Origin: Parabacteroides sp. PF5-9
Lineage (GTDB): Bacteria > Bacteroidota > Bacteroidia > Bacteroidales > Tannerellaceae
Assembly (NCBI RefSeq): GCF_029893105.1
Contig: NZ_JARXWG010000001.1
Span: forward strand, 1 to 64,000
Reading direction: 5' to 3'
Length of the DNA: 64,000 nt
The notes under the pieces are model-generated. The model was given only the letters and a program-made list of their open reading frames with translations, had not been told where the DNA came from and made no database searches. Position 1 is the first letter of the stretch, and each line of letters begins with the position of its first letter. Made by a program: the position numbers and the translations under genes. Of this stretch, positions 37,253-45,651 are shown in pieces.

Positions 37253-37282
37253 TTCAGTTGTAATAATATCGTTAAGTGGCGT

Positions 37283-37312
37283 CAAATTTAAATAAAAGCC
37301 CTGTAATCCAAA
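37283..37312 (-). promoter_or_regulatory. Full promoter of the hydroxyacid dehydrogenase gene
   Basis: On the minus strand, TTTG (37309-37312), an 18-bp spacer and TAAATTTG (37283-37290) match both promoter elements, 30 bp before the start codon. Confidence 0.68.
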
Positions 37313-37322
37313 GAAGAAATTG

Positions 37323-37330
37323 TACTTTTG
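37323..37330 (+). promoter_or_regulatory. -7 box of the SpmA/SpmB-like gene
   Basis: TACTTTTG followed by C, 53 bp before the ATG at 37384. The leader it creates contains the hairpin CCGTTTA (37343-37349) / TAAACGG (37360-37366), close to the 5' end. Confidence 0.6.
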
Positions 37331-37383
37331 CGTGAATAAGAACCGTTTATACGTTGTTGTAAACGGACAATCAGTAAGAGAAT

Positions 37384-38619
37384 ATGGTTCTAAACTACAT
37401 CTGGATCGCTTTTTTTCTTGTCGCTTTCGTCGTTGCATTAGGAAAACTGATTATCGGAGGAGACACAGCCGTTTTTACAGAAATAATCAATGCTTCATTT
37501 AGTTCGGCCAAAACCGGTTTTGAAATCTCCATTGGACTAACCGGCATACTCACCCTCTGGCTGGGAATCATGAAAATCGGAGAAAAAGGCGGTATCATCG
37601 AAGCTTTTGCCCGAATGGGCTCCCCTATTTTCAATAAATTGTTTCCGGGTATTCCCAAAAATCATCCTGTGACAGGTACCATTTTCATGAATATTTCGGC
37701 CAATCTGCTTGGACTGGATAATGCTGCAACACCTATGGGACTGAAAGCGATGCAACAACTTCAGGAGTTAAATAAAAACAAAGATACAGCGAGTGATCCG
37801 ATGATTATGTTTCTATGCATCAATGCATCGGGACTGACATTGATCCCGATAACCATTATGATGTACCGGGCTCAAATGGGTGCGTCAAACCCGTCGGATG
37901 TCTTTTTGCCAATCTTATTGGCAACCTTTATTTCCACATTGGTCGCTATTTTTGCCGTTTGTTATAAACAACGAATCAATCTGTTCCAAAAAAATCTATT
38001 ATTCTTTTTTGGCGGAATGATCGCTTTGATCGGAGGAATCATCTGGTTTTTTAATTCGCTCGAGCAGGAAAAAGTGACTTTATATTCTACTCTTTTTGCC
38101 AATGGATTGCTTTTCTCCATCATTTGCGGGTTTATCGTAAGTGGTCTCCGGAAGAAGATTAATGTGTATGAAACCTTTATCGAAGGAGCGAAAGAAGGGT
38201 TCAAAACAGCAGTCACTATTATCCCTTATCTGGTCGCTATTCTCGTTGGAATCGGTGTATTCAGAGCATCAGGTGCGATGGATTTTATCATTGAAGGGGT
38301 ACGAATCAGTGTGGCGGCAATCGGATTAAATACGGATTTTGTAGAAGCGCTGCCTACCATGTTCATGAAACCGTTAAGCGGAAGCGGTGCGCGTGGGATG
38401 ATGATTGATGCGATGAACACGTATGGCGCAGATTCGTTTGTAGGCCGATTAGCATCGATCGCACAAGGGACGACCGACACGACTTTTTATGTGGTTGCAC
38501 TTTATTATGGCAGTGTAGCTATTAAAAACACACGTTATACCATCTCGTGTTCATTACTTGCCGATCTGGCCAGCGCACTCGCCGCAATTGCTATGGCTTA
38601 TCTGTTTTTCGGCGGATAA
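37384..38619 (+). CDS. SpmA/SpmB-like fusion (nucleoside-recognition domain) membrane protein
   Basis: A 411-residue integral membrane protein with two nucleoside-recognition (gate) domains joined head to tail. The first half contains NISANLLGLDNAATPMGLKAM as in SpmA, and the second half MKPLSGSGARGMMIDAMNTYGADS as in SpmB. In Bacillus the two are separate spore-maturation proteins; in Bacteroidetes, which do not sporulate, the fused form is common and its transport role is unknown. It is followed 33 bp later by ybeY. Confidence 0.85.
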   Translation: MVLNYIWIAFFLVAFVVALGKLIIGGDTAVFTEIINASFSSAKTGFEISIGLTGILTLWLGIMKIGEKGGIIEAFARMGSPIFNKLFPGIPKNHPVTGTIFMNISANLLGLDNAATPMGLKAMQQLQELNKNKDTASDPMIMFLCINASGLTLIPITIMMYRAQMGASNPSDVFLPILLATFISTLVAIFAVCYKQRINLFQKNLLFFFGGMIALIGGIIWFFNSLEQEKVTLYSTLFANGLLFSIICGFIVSGLRKKINVYETFIEGAKEGFKTAVTIIPYLVAILVGIGVFRASGAMDFIIEGVRISVAAIGLNTDFVEALPTMFMKPLSGSGARGMMIDAMNTYGADSFVGRLASIAQGTTDTTFYVVALYYGSVAIKNTRYTISCSLLADLASALAAIAMAYLFFGG

Positions 38620-38652
38620 ATCGATCATTTAATAATTTATATACGCATAAAA

Positions 38653-39108
38653 ATGGCTATAAACTTTTACGCAGAAGAGGTGAAATTACCCGATATAAAG
38701 AAAAGAGCGGTCACGCAATGGATTAAAAAAGTGGCTGAAATACATGGAAAGAAAATCGGTGAAATCAGTTATATCTTCTGCTCGGATGAAAAAATACTGG
38801 AAATAAACAGGCAGTATCTCTCCCATGATTATTATACCGATATTATCACATTTGATTATACTGAAAAAGAGACCATTTCAGGAGACCTTTTTATCAGCAT
38901 TGACACGGTGAAATCGAATGCTGAGCAGTTTCAAACACCCTATCAGGAGGAACTGTTTCGTACAATTATTCATGGCATTCTTCACCTTTGCGGGATCAAC
39001 GACAAAGGCCCGGGAGAACGTGAACAGATGGAAGCAGAAGAAAATAAAGCCCTTTTGCTGCTAACAAATGAAGAAAAAAATAAGGCGAACAACAGAATAG
39101 AAAATTGA
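38653..39108 (+). CDS. ybeY: Endoribonuclease YbeY (rRNA maturation)
   Basis: A 151-residue UPF0054 metalloprotein needed for 16S rRNA 3'-end maturation and ribosome quality control. The zinc motif reads HGILHLCGINDKGPGE: the first two His are present, whereas the third His of the enterobacterial H-x3-H-x5-H pattern is replaced by Asp/Lys, a variant I associate with this phylum. mnmG begins 1 bp after its stop. Confidence 0.9.
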   Translation: MAINFYAEEVKLPDIKKRAVTQWIKKVAEIHGKKIGEISYIFCSDEKILEINRQYLSHDYYTDIITFDYTEKETISGDLFISIDTVKSNAEQFQTPYQEELFRTIIHGILHLCGINDKGPGEREQMEAEENKALLLLTNEEKNKANNRIEN

Positions 39109-39109
39109 T

Positions 39110-40987
39110 ATGACATTTAATTATGACATTATTGTAGTCGGTGGTGGACATGCCGGATGTGAAGCAGCTGCGGCTGCAGCCGGCATGGGGTCGAAGACAC
39201 TGCTCATTACAATGGATATGAACAAGATTGCCCAGATGAGTTGTAACCCTGCTGTAGGAGGGATAGCAAAAGGGCAAATCGTCCGTGAAATCGATGCTTT
39301 AGGCGGACATATGGGTATCGTAACAGATAAAACAGCGATCCAATTCAGGATGTTAAACCGCAGTAAAGGGCCGGCCATGTGGAGCCCACGCGCCCAAAGT
39401 GATCGCGCACGTTTCATCGATGCCTGGAAAGATATTCTCGAACATCATCCGAATTTGCATATCTGGCAGGATACCGTTCAAGAATTAATCGTCGCTGAGA
39501 ATCGCGTACATGGAGTGAAGACCGGAATGAATGTCGAATTTCGCGCAAATGCAGTTGTATTGACAAACGGTACATTCCTGAACGGATTAATGCATATCGG
39601 ACGAACCCAATTGAAAGGCGGCCGTATTTCCGAACCGGCCGTCAAGGGATTGACCGAACAACTCGTCGGTTTAGGGATTAAAGCAGATCGGATGAAAACA
39701 GGAACGCCTGTACGAATCGACGGAAGAAGCGTACATTTTGAAGAGATGGACGAACAACCCGGTGAAAACGATTTTCATAAATTCTCTTACCTCGAACAAT
39801 CACACCGTCAACTGAAACAGTTGAGTTGCTGGATGACGCTCACCAATGAAAACACGCACGACATTTTACGCGAAGGCCTCCCCGACTCTCCTTTATATAA
39901 TGGGCAGATTCAAAGTATCGGTCCACGTTATTGTCCGAGTATCGAAACAAAAATCGTCACGTTTGCCGACAAAAACCAACATCAGCTGTTTTTGGAGCCG
40001 GAAGGAGAAACAACCGAGGAGTATTACCTGAACGGGTTCTCCTCTTCGCTGCCGATAGAGATCCAGTTGAGAGCACTTCAAACCATTCCCGCTTTCCGGG
40101 ATATTCAGATCTATCGCCCGGGATATGCTATCGAATATGACTTCTTTGATCCGACACAACTACACCATACATTAGAAACCAAACAGATCAAAAATCTCTT
40201 TTTTGCCGGGCAAATCAACGGAACCACTGGATATGAAGAAGCCGCCGGACAAGGATTGATGGCCGGGATAAATGCACATATCAATTGTCACGGAGGAGAT
40301 GCGTTTATTCTTGGCAGAGATGAAGCGTATATCGGGGTACTGATTGACGACCTTGTCACCAAAGGAGTAGATGAACCCTACCGGATGTTTACCTCACGAG
40401 CAGAATATCGCATCCTTTTAAGACAAGATGATGCGGATATGCGACTGACCGAAAAATCACATCAATTGGGATTGGCCAAACAAGATCGTTACGATCAGCT
40501 TTGCAAAAAGAAAGAGATACGCGACCGGATTATTTCGTTTATGGAGAACACCTCGATCAAACCTCAACACATTAACAACAGCCTTGAACAATTAGAAACA
40601 ACTCCCCTATCCCACGGTTGTAAATTGATCGACCTGGTGATGCGCCCGCAAATCACATTGGAGAAACTGGCAGCAATTGTTCCGGTCCTTCAACAGGAAC
40701 TAAATAAAGTTTCCGACCCGAGAAAAGAAGAAATCATAGAGGCGGCCGAGATATTAATGAAATATAGCGGCTACATCAAACGAGAGAAAGTCATAGCCGA
40801 CAAGATAAACCGGCTGGAGAATATTCGCATCCAAGGAAAGTTTGATTACAACAACATACAATCGCTTTCGACCGAAGCACGACAAAAGCTTACAAAGATC
40901 GATCCGGAGACCATTGCTCAGGCAAGCCGTATTCCGGGGATCTCGCCCAGCGACATAAACATTCTACTTGTCCTTTTGGGCAGATAA
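39110..40987 (+). CDS. mnmG: tRNA uridine 5-carboxymethylaminomethyl modification enzyme MnmG
   Basis: A 625-residue FAD enzyme (GidA) that acts with MnmE to modify the wobble uridine of certain tRNAs. The FAD motif VVGGGHAGCEAA is at the N-terminus, and SCNPAVGGIAKGQIVREIDALGG and GQINGTTGYEEAAGQGL are the family signatures. The length is standard. A parS-like palindrome lies 8 bp after its stop. Confidence 0.96.
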   Translation: MTFNYDIIVVGGGHAGCEAAAAAAGMGSKTLLITMDMNKIAQMSCNPAVGGIAKGQIVREIDALGGHMGIVTDKTAIQFRMLNRSKGPAMWSPRAQSDRARFIDAWKDILEHHPNLHIWQDTVQELIVAENRVHGVKTGMNVEFRANAVVLTNGTFLNGLMHIGRTQLKGGRISEPAVKGLTEQLVGLGIKADRMKTGTPVRIDGRSVHFEEMDEQPGENDFHKFSYLEQSHRQLKQLSCWMTLTNENTHDILREGLPDSPLYNGQIQSIGPRYCPSIETKIVTFADKNQHQLFLEPEGETTEEYYLNGFSSSLPIEIQLRALQTIPAFRDIQIYRPGYAIEYDFFDPTQLHHTLETKQIKNLFFAGQINGTTGYEEAAGQGLMAGINAHINCHGGDAFILGRDEAYIGVLIDDLVTKGVDEPYRMFTSRAEYRILLRQDDADMRLTEKSHQLGLAKQDRYDQLCKKKEIRDRIISFMENTSIKPQHINNSLEQLETTPLSHGCKLIDLVMRPQITLEKLAAIVPVLQQELNKVSDPRKEEIIEAAEILMKYSGYIKREKVIADKINRLENIRIQGKFDYNNIQSLSTEARQKLTKIDPETIAQASRIPGISPSDINILLVLLGR

Positions 40988-40994
40988 TGCAAAT

Positions 40995-41010
40995 TGTTCC
41001 ACGTGGAACA
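40995..41010. promoter_or_regulatory. parS-like centromere site
   Basis: TGTTCCACGTGGAACA is a perfect 16-bp palindrome that matches the chromosomal ParB-binding parS form (TGTTTCACGTGAAACA in Bacillus, with the CC/GG variant in other phyla). It lies between mnmG and uvrC. parS sites cluster near the replication origin, which suggests that this window is origin-proximal; parA and parB are not in view. Confidence 0.8.
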
Positions 41011-41068
41011 CAAAAAACAATATATAACAGACGAGAAAAGCATTATTTATTTGATTTACAACTGATTA

Positions 41069-42880
41069 ATGACGAAAACAAATGAACATATCAAACGTAT
41101 TCTGGCGATAATTCCCGACAAACCAGGATGTTATCAATATTTTGACGAAAAAAACGCGATCATCTATGTCGGAAAAGCCAAGAATCTAAAGAAAAGGGTC
41201 AGTTCCTATTTCAACAAAGAACACGATAGTCGTAAAACGACAGTCATGGTCAAACAGATCAGAGATATTAAATATATCGTTGTCAACACCGAAGCCGAAG
41301 CATTACTGCTCGAGAACAATCTGATCAAACAATATCAGCCGCGTTACAACGTCATGTTGAAAGACGACAAGACCTACCCTTCTATTGTCATTAAAAACGA
41401 ATATTTCTCCCGTGTATTCCGGACACGGAATATCGTTCGCGACGGCTCTCAATACTTCGGCCCTTACCCATCGGCCTATACAGCCAAAATAATGATCCAA
41501 CTACTCAAGGACCTTTATCCGATTCGTATCTGTACGCATCCCTTAACCCCAGAGAGTATTCAACAAGGCCGCTACAAAGTATGCCTGCAATACCACATCA
41601 AACGCTGCAAAGGGCCCTGTGTTGGTCTACAAACATTGGAAGAGTACCAGGACAACATACAACAGGTCAAAGACATCTTAAAAGGCAACCTCTCTGCAAT
41701 AAGTAAACTGCTCTACAACAGGATGCAGGAATTATCTGCCGAACTCCGTTTTGAAGAGGCGCAGGAGACCAAAGAAAAATACGAATTACTGGAAAACTTC
41801 AGAGTCAAATCAACGGTTGTCACGCCCAACTTGCACAATATCGATGTATTCTCATTCATCGAACATGAAAGATCAGCCTATATCAACTATATGCATATCG
41901 GAAACGGCGCCATCGTTCAGGCGTATACGTTCGAATACAAGAAAAAATTGGAAGAGACGAAAGAAGAACTCCTCAGCCTGGGAATTATTGAAATGCGTGG
42001 GCGGTTTAAAAGCGATGCACGGGAGATAATCGTCCCTTTCGATCCGGAGATCGAACTGGAGCACGCCAGCTTTACGATCCCTCAACGTGGAGATAAGAAG
42101 AAATTGCTTGACCTGTCTATAATGAACGCCAAACAGTTTAAAGTCGACCGCCTCAAACAAGCTGAAAAGCTGAATCCGGAACAACGAAACACCCGCATCT
42201 TAAAAGAGATACAAGACGCCCTGCATCTGGAAAAACTTCCGGCACGCATCGAATGCTTCGACAATTCCAACATTCAGGGAAGTGATGCCGTGGCCGCCTG
42301 TGTCGTTTTCATTATGGGTAAACCGGCCAAAAAAGAGTACCGCAAATACATCATTAAAACGGTAGTAGGTCCCGATGATTACGCCTCCATGAAAGAGGTG
42401 GTCAGACGCCGTTATCAACGCGCCATACAGGAGGAGGCTCCTCTCCCCGACCTGATCATCACAGACGGCGGAAAAGGGCAGATGGAAGTCGTGCGATCCG
42501 TGATTGAAGAGGAACTGAAACTTAAAATTCCCATTGCCGGTCTGGCAAAAGACAAAAAACACCGCACCTCCGATCTCCTATTCGGCTTTCCCGCCGAAAG
42601 TATCGGGTTGGTTCAGCAAAGCCCCTTATTCCGGCTACTCGAACAGATGCAGAACGAAGTCCATCGCTTTGCCATCACCTTCCATAAAGACAAACGAAGC
42701 AAAAGTCAGGTCGCTTCCGAACTCGATCAGATCAAAGGCATTGGTGAAAAGACAAAAGTATTACTTTTGCAGAAGTTTAAAAGCGTTAAGCGCATACGGG
42801 AGGCTGACTTCGATGAACTCAAAAAGATAGTAGGAGAAGCCAAGGCACATTTGATTAAAGAGGCTTTACAGGCGAAATAA
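41069..42880 (+). CDS. uvrC: Excinuclease ABC subunit C
   Basis: A 603-residue nuclease that makes both incisions in nucleotide excision repair. The GIY-YIG domain is at the N-terminus (GCYQYFDEKNAIIYVGKAKNLKKR), a UVR helix pair is near residues 205-245 (MQELSAELRFEEAQETKEKYELL region), the RNase H-like domain has DNSNIQGSDAVAACVVF, and a helix-hairpin-helix closes the protein. dtd follows after 3 bp. Confidence 0.95.
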   Translation: MTKTNEHIKRILAIIPDKPGCYQYFDEKNAIIYVGKAKNLKKRVSSYFNKEHDSRKTTVMVKQIRDIKYIVVNTEAEALLLENNLIKQYQPRYNVMLKDDKTYPSIVIKNEYFSRVFRTRNIVRDGSQYFGPYPSAYTAKIMIQLLKDLYPIRICTHPLTPESIQQGRYKVCLQYHIKRCKGPCVGLQTLEEYQDNIQQVKDILKGNLSAISKLLYNRMQELSAELRFEEAQETKEKYELLENFRVKSTVVTPNLHNIDVFSFIEHERSAYINYMHIGNGAIVQAYTFEYKKKLEETKEELLSLGIIEMRGRFKSDAREIIVPFDPEIELEHASFTIPQRGDKKKLLDLSIMNAKQFKVDRLKQAEKLNPEQRNTRILKEIQDALHLEKLPARIECFDNSNIQGSDAVAACVVFIMGKPAKKEYRKYIIKTVVGPDDYASMKEVVRRRYQRAIQEEAPLPDLIITDGGKGQMEVVRSVIEEELKLKIPIAGLAKDKKHRTSDLLFGFPAESIGLVQQSPLFRLLEQMQNEVHRFAITFHKDKRSKSQVASELDQIKGIGEKTKVLLLQKFKSVKRIREADFDELKKIVGEAKAHLIKEALQAK

Positions 42881-42883
42881 GAG

Positions 42884-43336
42884 ATGAAAACAGTTACACA
42901 GCGGGTGCAATATACCACAGTCGCTATTAACGGCGCAATCGCGTCGAAAATAGGCCAGGGACTTTTTGTTCTTGTAGGGATTGAAGATCGGGATACACAG
43001 GAGGATATTGAATGGCTGGCCAAAAAGCTGGTCCATCTGCGGATATTCGACGACGAAAATGGAGTCATGAACCGTTCAGTCATTGAAAGTGGCGGAGAGA
43101 TCATGATCGTTAGTCAGTTTACACTACAAGCCTCCACTAAAAAAGGGAACCGTCCCTCCTACATCCGGGCTTCCAAACCCGAAAAGGCGATTCCGATGTA
43201 CGAAGCATTCTGCAAAGAAGTCGCACTTCAGTTGGGAAAACCAGTTGCAACAGGTACATTTGGTGCAGATATGAAAATAGAATTACTGAATGATGGCCCC
43301 GTCACCATTCTTATCGATTCACAAAACAGAGAATAA
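42884..43336 (+). CDS. dtd: D-aminoacyl-tRNA deacylase
   Basis: A 150-residue DTD that hydrolyses D-amino acids, and glycine from mischarged tRNA-Ala. The catalytic SQFTL motif and the C-terminal NDGPVTILID motif are intact. It sits in a tight run uvrC-dtd-mazG-deoC with gaps of 2-3 bp. Confidence 0.93.
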   Translation: MKTVTQRVQYTTVAINGAIASKIGQGLFVLVGIEDRDTQEDIEWLAKKLVHLRIFDDENGVMNRSVIESGGEIMIVSQFTLQASTKKGNRPSYIRASKPEKAIPMYEAFCKEVALQLGKPVATGTFGADMKIELLNDGPVTILIDSQNRE

Positions 43337-43338
43337 AG

Positions 43339-43671
43339 ATGGTGGAAACAACGATCAGAGAGGCACAGGAGCAGGTCGATCAATGGATTAAAACCTATGG
43401 CGTGCGTTATTTCAACGAACTCACCAACATGGCTCTTCTCACCGAGGAGGTTGGCGAATTAGCCCGCATCATTGCCCGTACCTATGGAGAACAATCCTTC
43501 AAAGAAAGCGATAAACACCGTGACCTGGGAGATGAAATGGCCGATGTATTATGGGTACTCCTCTGCTTGGCCAATCAAACAGGTATAGACCTTACAGCCG
43601 CATTCGAGCAGAATCTGCAAAAGAAAACCAATCGGGATAAAGAAAGACATCAAAACAATATAAAACTTTAA
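43339..43671 (+). CDS. MazG-like nucleotide pyrophosphohydrolase
   Basis: A 110-residue single-domain enzyme of the all-alpha NTP pyrophosphatase group. The metal-binding pattern LLTEEVGELARII followed by GDEMADVLWVL matches ExxE-12-28-ExxD. It probably removes non-canonical or excess nucleoside triphosphates. It starts 2 bp after dtd. Confidence 0.86.
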   Translation: MVETTIREAQEQVDQWIKTYGVRYFNELTNMALLTEEVGELARIIARTYGEQSFKESDKHRDLGDEMADVLWVLLCLANQTGIDLTAAFEQNLQKKTNRDKERHQNNIKL

Positions 43672-43674
43672 AAA

Positions 43675-44544
43675 ATGGATCAATCAACCAAATATCAACA
43701 CGCATTCGATCAATTCGACAGAACCCTTTCCGATAAGAAAATCACGGAGGAGGTTCATACAATCCTTCAAAAAAATGATCAAAAAAACTTTACGCCGGAG
43801 GTACTTAAACTGCTTCATGGTTGCATCGACCTCACATCGTTAACCACCTTAGACAGTAAAGAAAGTATCTGGAAAATGGTAGATCAAGTCAACGACTTCG
43901 AAGGAATTCGCCCCGACATACCCAATGTAGCCGCCATCTGTACCTATCCGTTGTTCATCGAAACAGTAAAAGAGGCACTCACAGCACAGGATGTCAAAAT
44001 AGCGGCCGTATCAGGCGGTTTCCCCTCTGCTCAGACCTTCATCGAGGTAAAGATAGCCGAGACTGCCATGTCGGTCATGCAGGGCGCAGACGAGATCGAT
44101 ATCGTCTTAAACCTGGGCTATTTCATGGAGGATAACTTTGAAGAACTCACCGAAGAGATACAGGAGATCAAAGAAAGTTGCCGAGGCGCTAAATTGAAAG
44201 TTATCTTGGAAACAGGCGCATTAGCCACAGCCGAAAACATTCAGCGTGCCGCTATTCTGGCGATCTATTCAGGAGCCGATTTCATCAAAACATCCACCGG
44301 CAAAGGATACCCGGGCGCGTCACCGGAAGCTGTTTATACCATGTGTCAGGTCATCAAACAATACCACAGTCTCACACAAAATCAAATAGGCATCAAAATT
44401 TCGGGAGGAATCCGTACCGCAGAGGAAGCGGTTAGTTATTATACAATCGTCAAAGAAATACTCGGGGAAAGTTGGTTAAATAAAGAGTTGTTTCGCATCG
44501 GAGCAAGCAGCCTGATCCATGATATTGAAAAAAGATTGGCCTGA
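43675..44544 (+). CDS. deoC: Deoxyribose-phosphate aldolase
   Basis: A 289-residue class I aldolase that splits 2-deoxyribose 5-phosphate into glyceraldehyde 3-phosphate and acetaldehyde. The Schiff-base Lys is in ADFIKTSTGKGYPGASPEAV, and KISGGIRTAEEA is the phosphate-binding segment. It is last in the operon and converges on the polyprenyl synthase gene with only 9 bp between the stops. Confidence 0.93.
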   Translation: MDQSTKYQHAFDQFDRTLSDKKITEEVHTILQKNDQKNFTPEVLKLLHGCIDLTSLTTLDSKESIWKMVDQVNDFEGIRPDIPNVAAICTYPLFIETVKEALTAQDVKIAAVSGGFPSAQTFIEVKIAETAMSVMQGADEIDIVLNLGYFMEDNFEELTEEIQEIKESCRGAKLKVILETGALATAENIQRAAILAIYSGADFIKTSTGKGYPGASPEAVYTMCQVIKQYHSLTQNQIGIKISGGIRTAEEAVSYYTIVKEILGESWLNKELFRIGASSLIHDIEKRLA

Positions 44545-44553
44545 AAAGAACGC

Positions 44554-45528
44554 TTATTTCTGGCGGTTGACAATATAATCTGCCAATAATTTCAGGGAAT
44601 TTCTTGCTTCCGATTCCGGGATATGCATTAAAATCTCCAAGGCTTTTGCATGATAAACCTGCATACATCTCTCGGCATAGGCAATACCTCCGTTTTCTTT
44701 GGCAAAATGAATCAGGGAATGGATGTTTTCCGACGTAAAATCTTTCGCTTGAATGATGTCGATAAACCGTTGTGCAACCGATTGATCAGCTGTACGAAGT
44801 GCATACAGTAACGGAAGTGTTATTTTACCTTCACGGATATCATTGCCGGTCGGTTTTCCAATCTTCGAATCTTCGAAATAATCGAAAATATCATCCCTGA
44901 TCTGGAAACAATAACCGACCTGTACTCCAAACTCCCGGCACAATGTCAACAATTCATCCGAAGCACCGGCAGAGATAGCACCAATTTCCGTACAGGCCGA
45001 TAAAAGAGTCGCTGTCTTCTTCCGAATAACTCCCAAATAACAGGCCTCATCCAAAATCGTCTCCTCGGCAGTTTCCAGCTGTTGAATCTCCCCTTCAGAC
45101 AGATCGCGACCCAACTCGGAAATGATCTTCACAATTCGTAAATCGCCCGTTAGTGTCGAACGCATCAACGAAGTAGAAAGGATATAATCGCCCACCAGAA
45201 CAGATACACGATTATCATATATTGCATTCAGAGAAGGCACACCCCGGCGCTGCTTCGTTTCATCAATGACATCATCATGAATCAATGTAGCCGTATGTAA
45301 TAATTCAAGTAAAACAGCCGAATTGATTGTATCGTCTGTTACCCGGCCACACGCTTTTGCGGTAAGAAGTACTAATAACGGACGGATATGTTTACCTTTA
45401 GCATCTAAAATAAAGTCTATCGCAGATTGCAAATGGCGCGTTTCACTCTGGAGTGAATGTTTAAAATCCTCCATGAAACGATTGAATTCTTCCCGTACAG
45501 GTGCTTCTATCTTTTTTTTGTCGTCCAT
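44554..45528 (-). CDS. Polyprenyl (octaprenyl-type) diphosphate synthase
   Basis: A 324-residue trans-prenyltransferase that makes the side chain of menaquinone. The two Asp-rich motifs are visible: LIHDDVIDETKQRRG and QIRDDIFDYFED. GKHIRPLLVLLTAKA is the substrate-binding front. Chain length cannot be told from sequence with certainty. A divergent polA lies upstream. Confidence 0.9.
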   Translation of the reverse strand: MDDKKKIEAPVREEFNRFMEDFKHSLQSETRHLQSAIDFILDAKGKHIRPLLVLLTAKACGRVTDDTINSAVLLELLHTATLIHDDVIDETKQRRGVPSLNAIYDNRVSVLVGDYILSTSLMRSTLTGDLRIVKIISELGRDLSEGEIQQLETAEETILDEACYLGVIRKKTATLLSACTEIGAISAGASDELLTLCREFGVQVGYCFQIRDDIFDYFEDSKIGKPTGNDIREGKITLPLLYALRTADQSVAQRFIDIIQAKDFTSENIHSLIHFAKENGGIAYAERCMQVYHAKALEILMHIPESEARNSLKLLADYIVNRQK

Positions 45529-45569
45529 TTTACTTCGTTAACAGCTTGAATAAGCCATCAAAAGATTCG

Positions 45570-45577
45570 CAAAAGTA
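45570..45577 (-). promoter_or_regulatory. -7 box of the polyprenyl synthase gene
   Basis: On the minus strand it reads TACTTTTG followed by C, 41 bp upstream of the start codon. Confidence 0.55.
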
Positions 45578-45651
45578 ACAAAAACAATTGAGTCAACGAG
45601 TTTTTTACTACTTTTACCCATATTTTGTATCACTAAAACGTGTTAACGACC

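Noticed and set aside
37253-37438. N-terminal extension of the hydroxyacid dehydrogenase
   Set aside because: It overlaps the divergent gene's start and both promoters, and is not conserved-looking.
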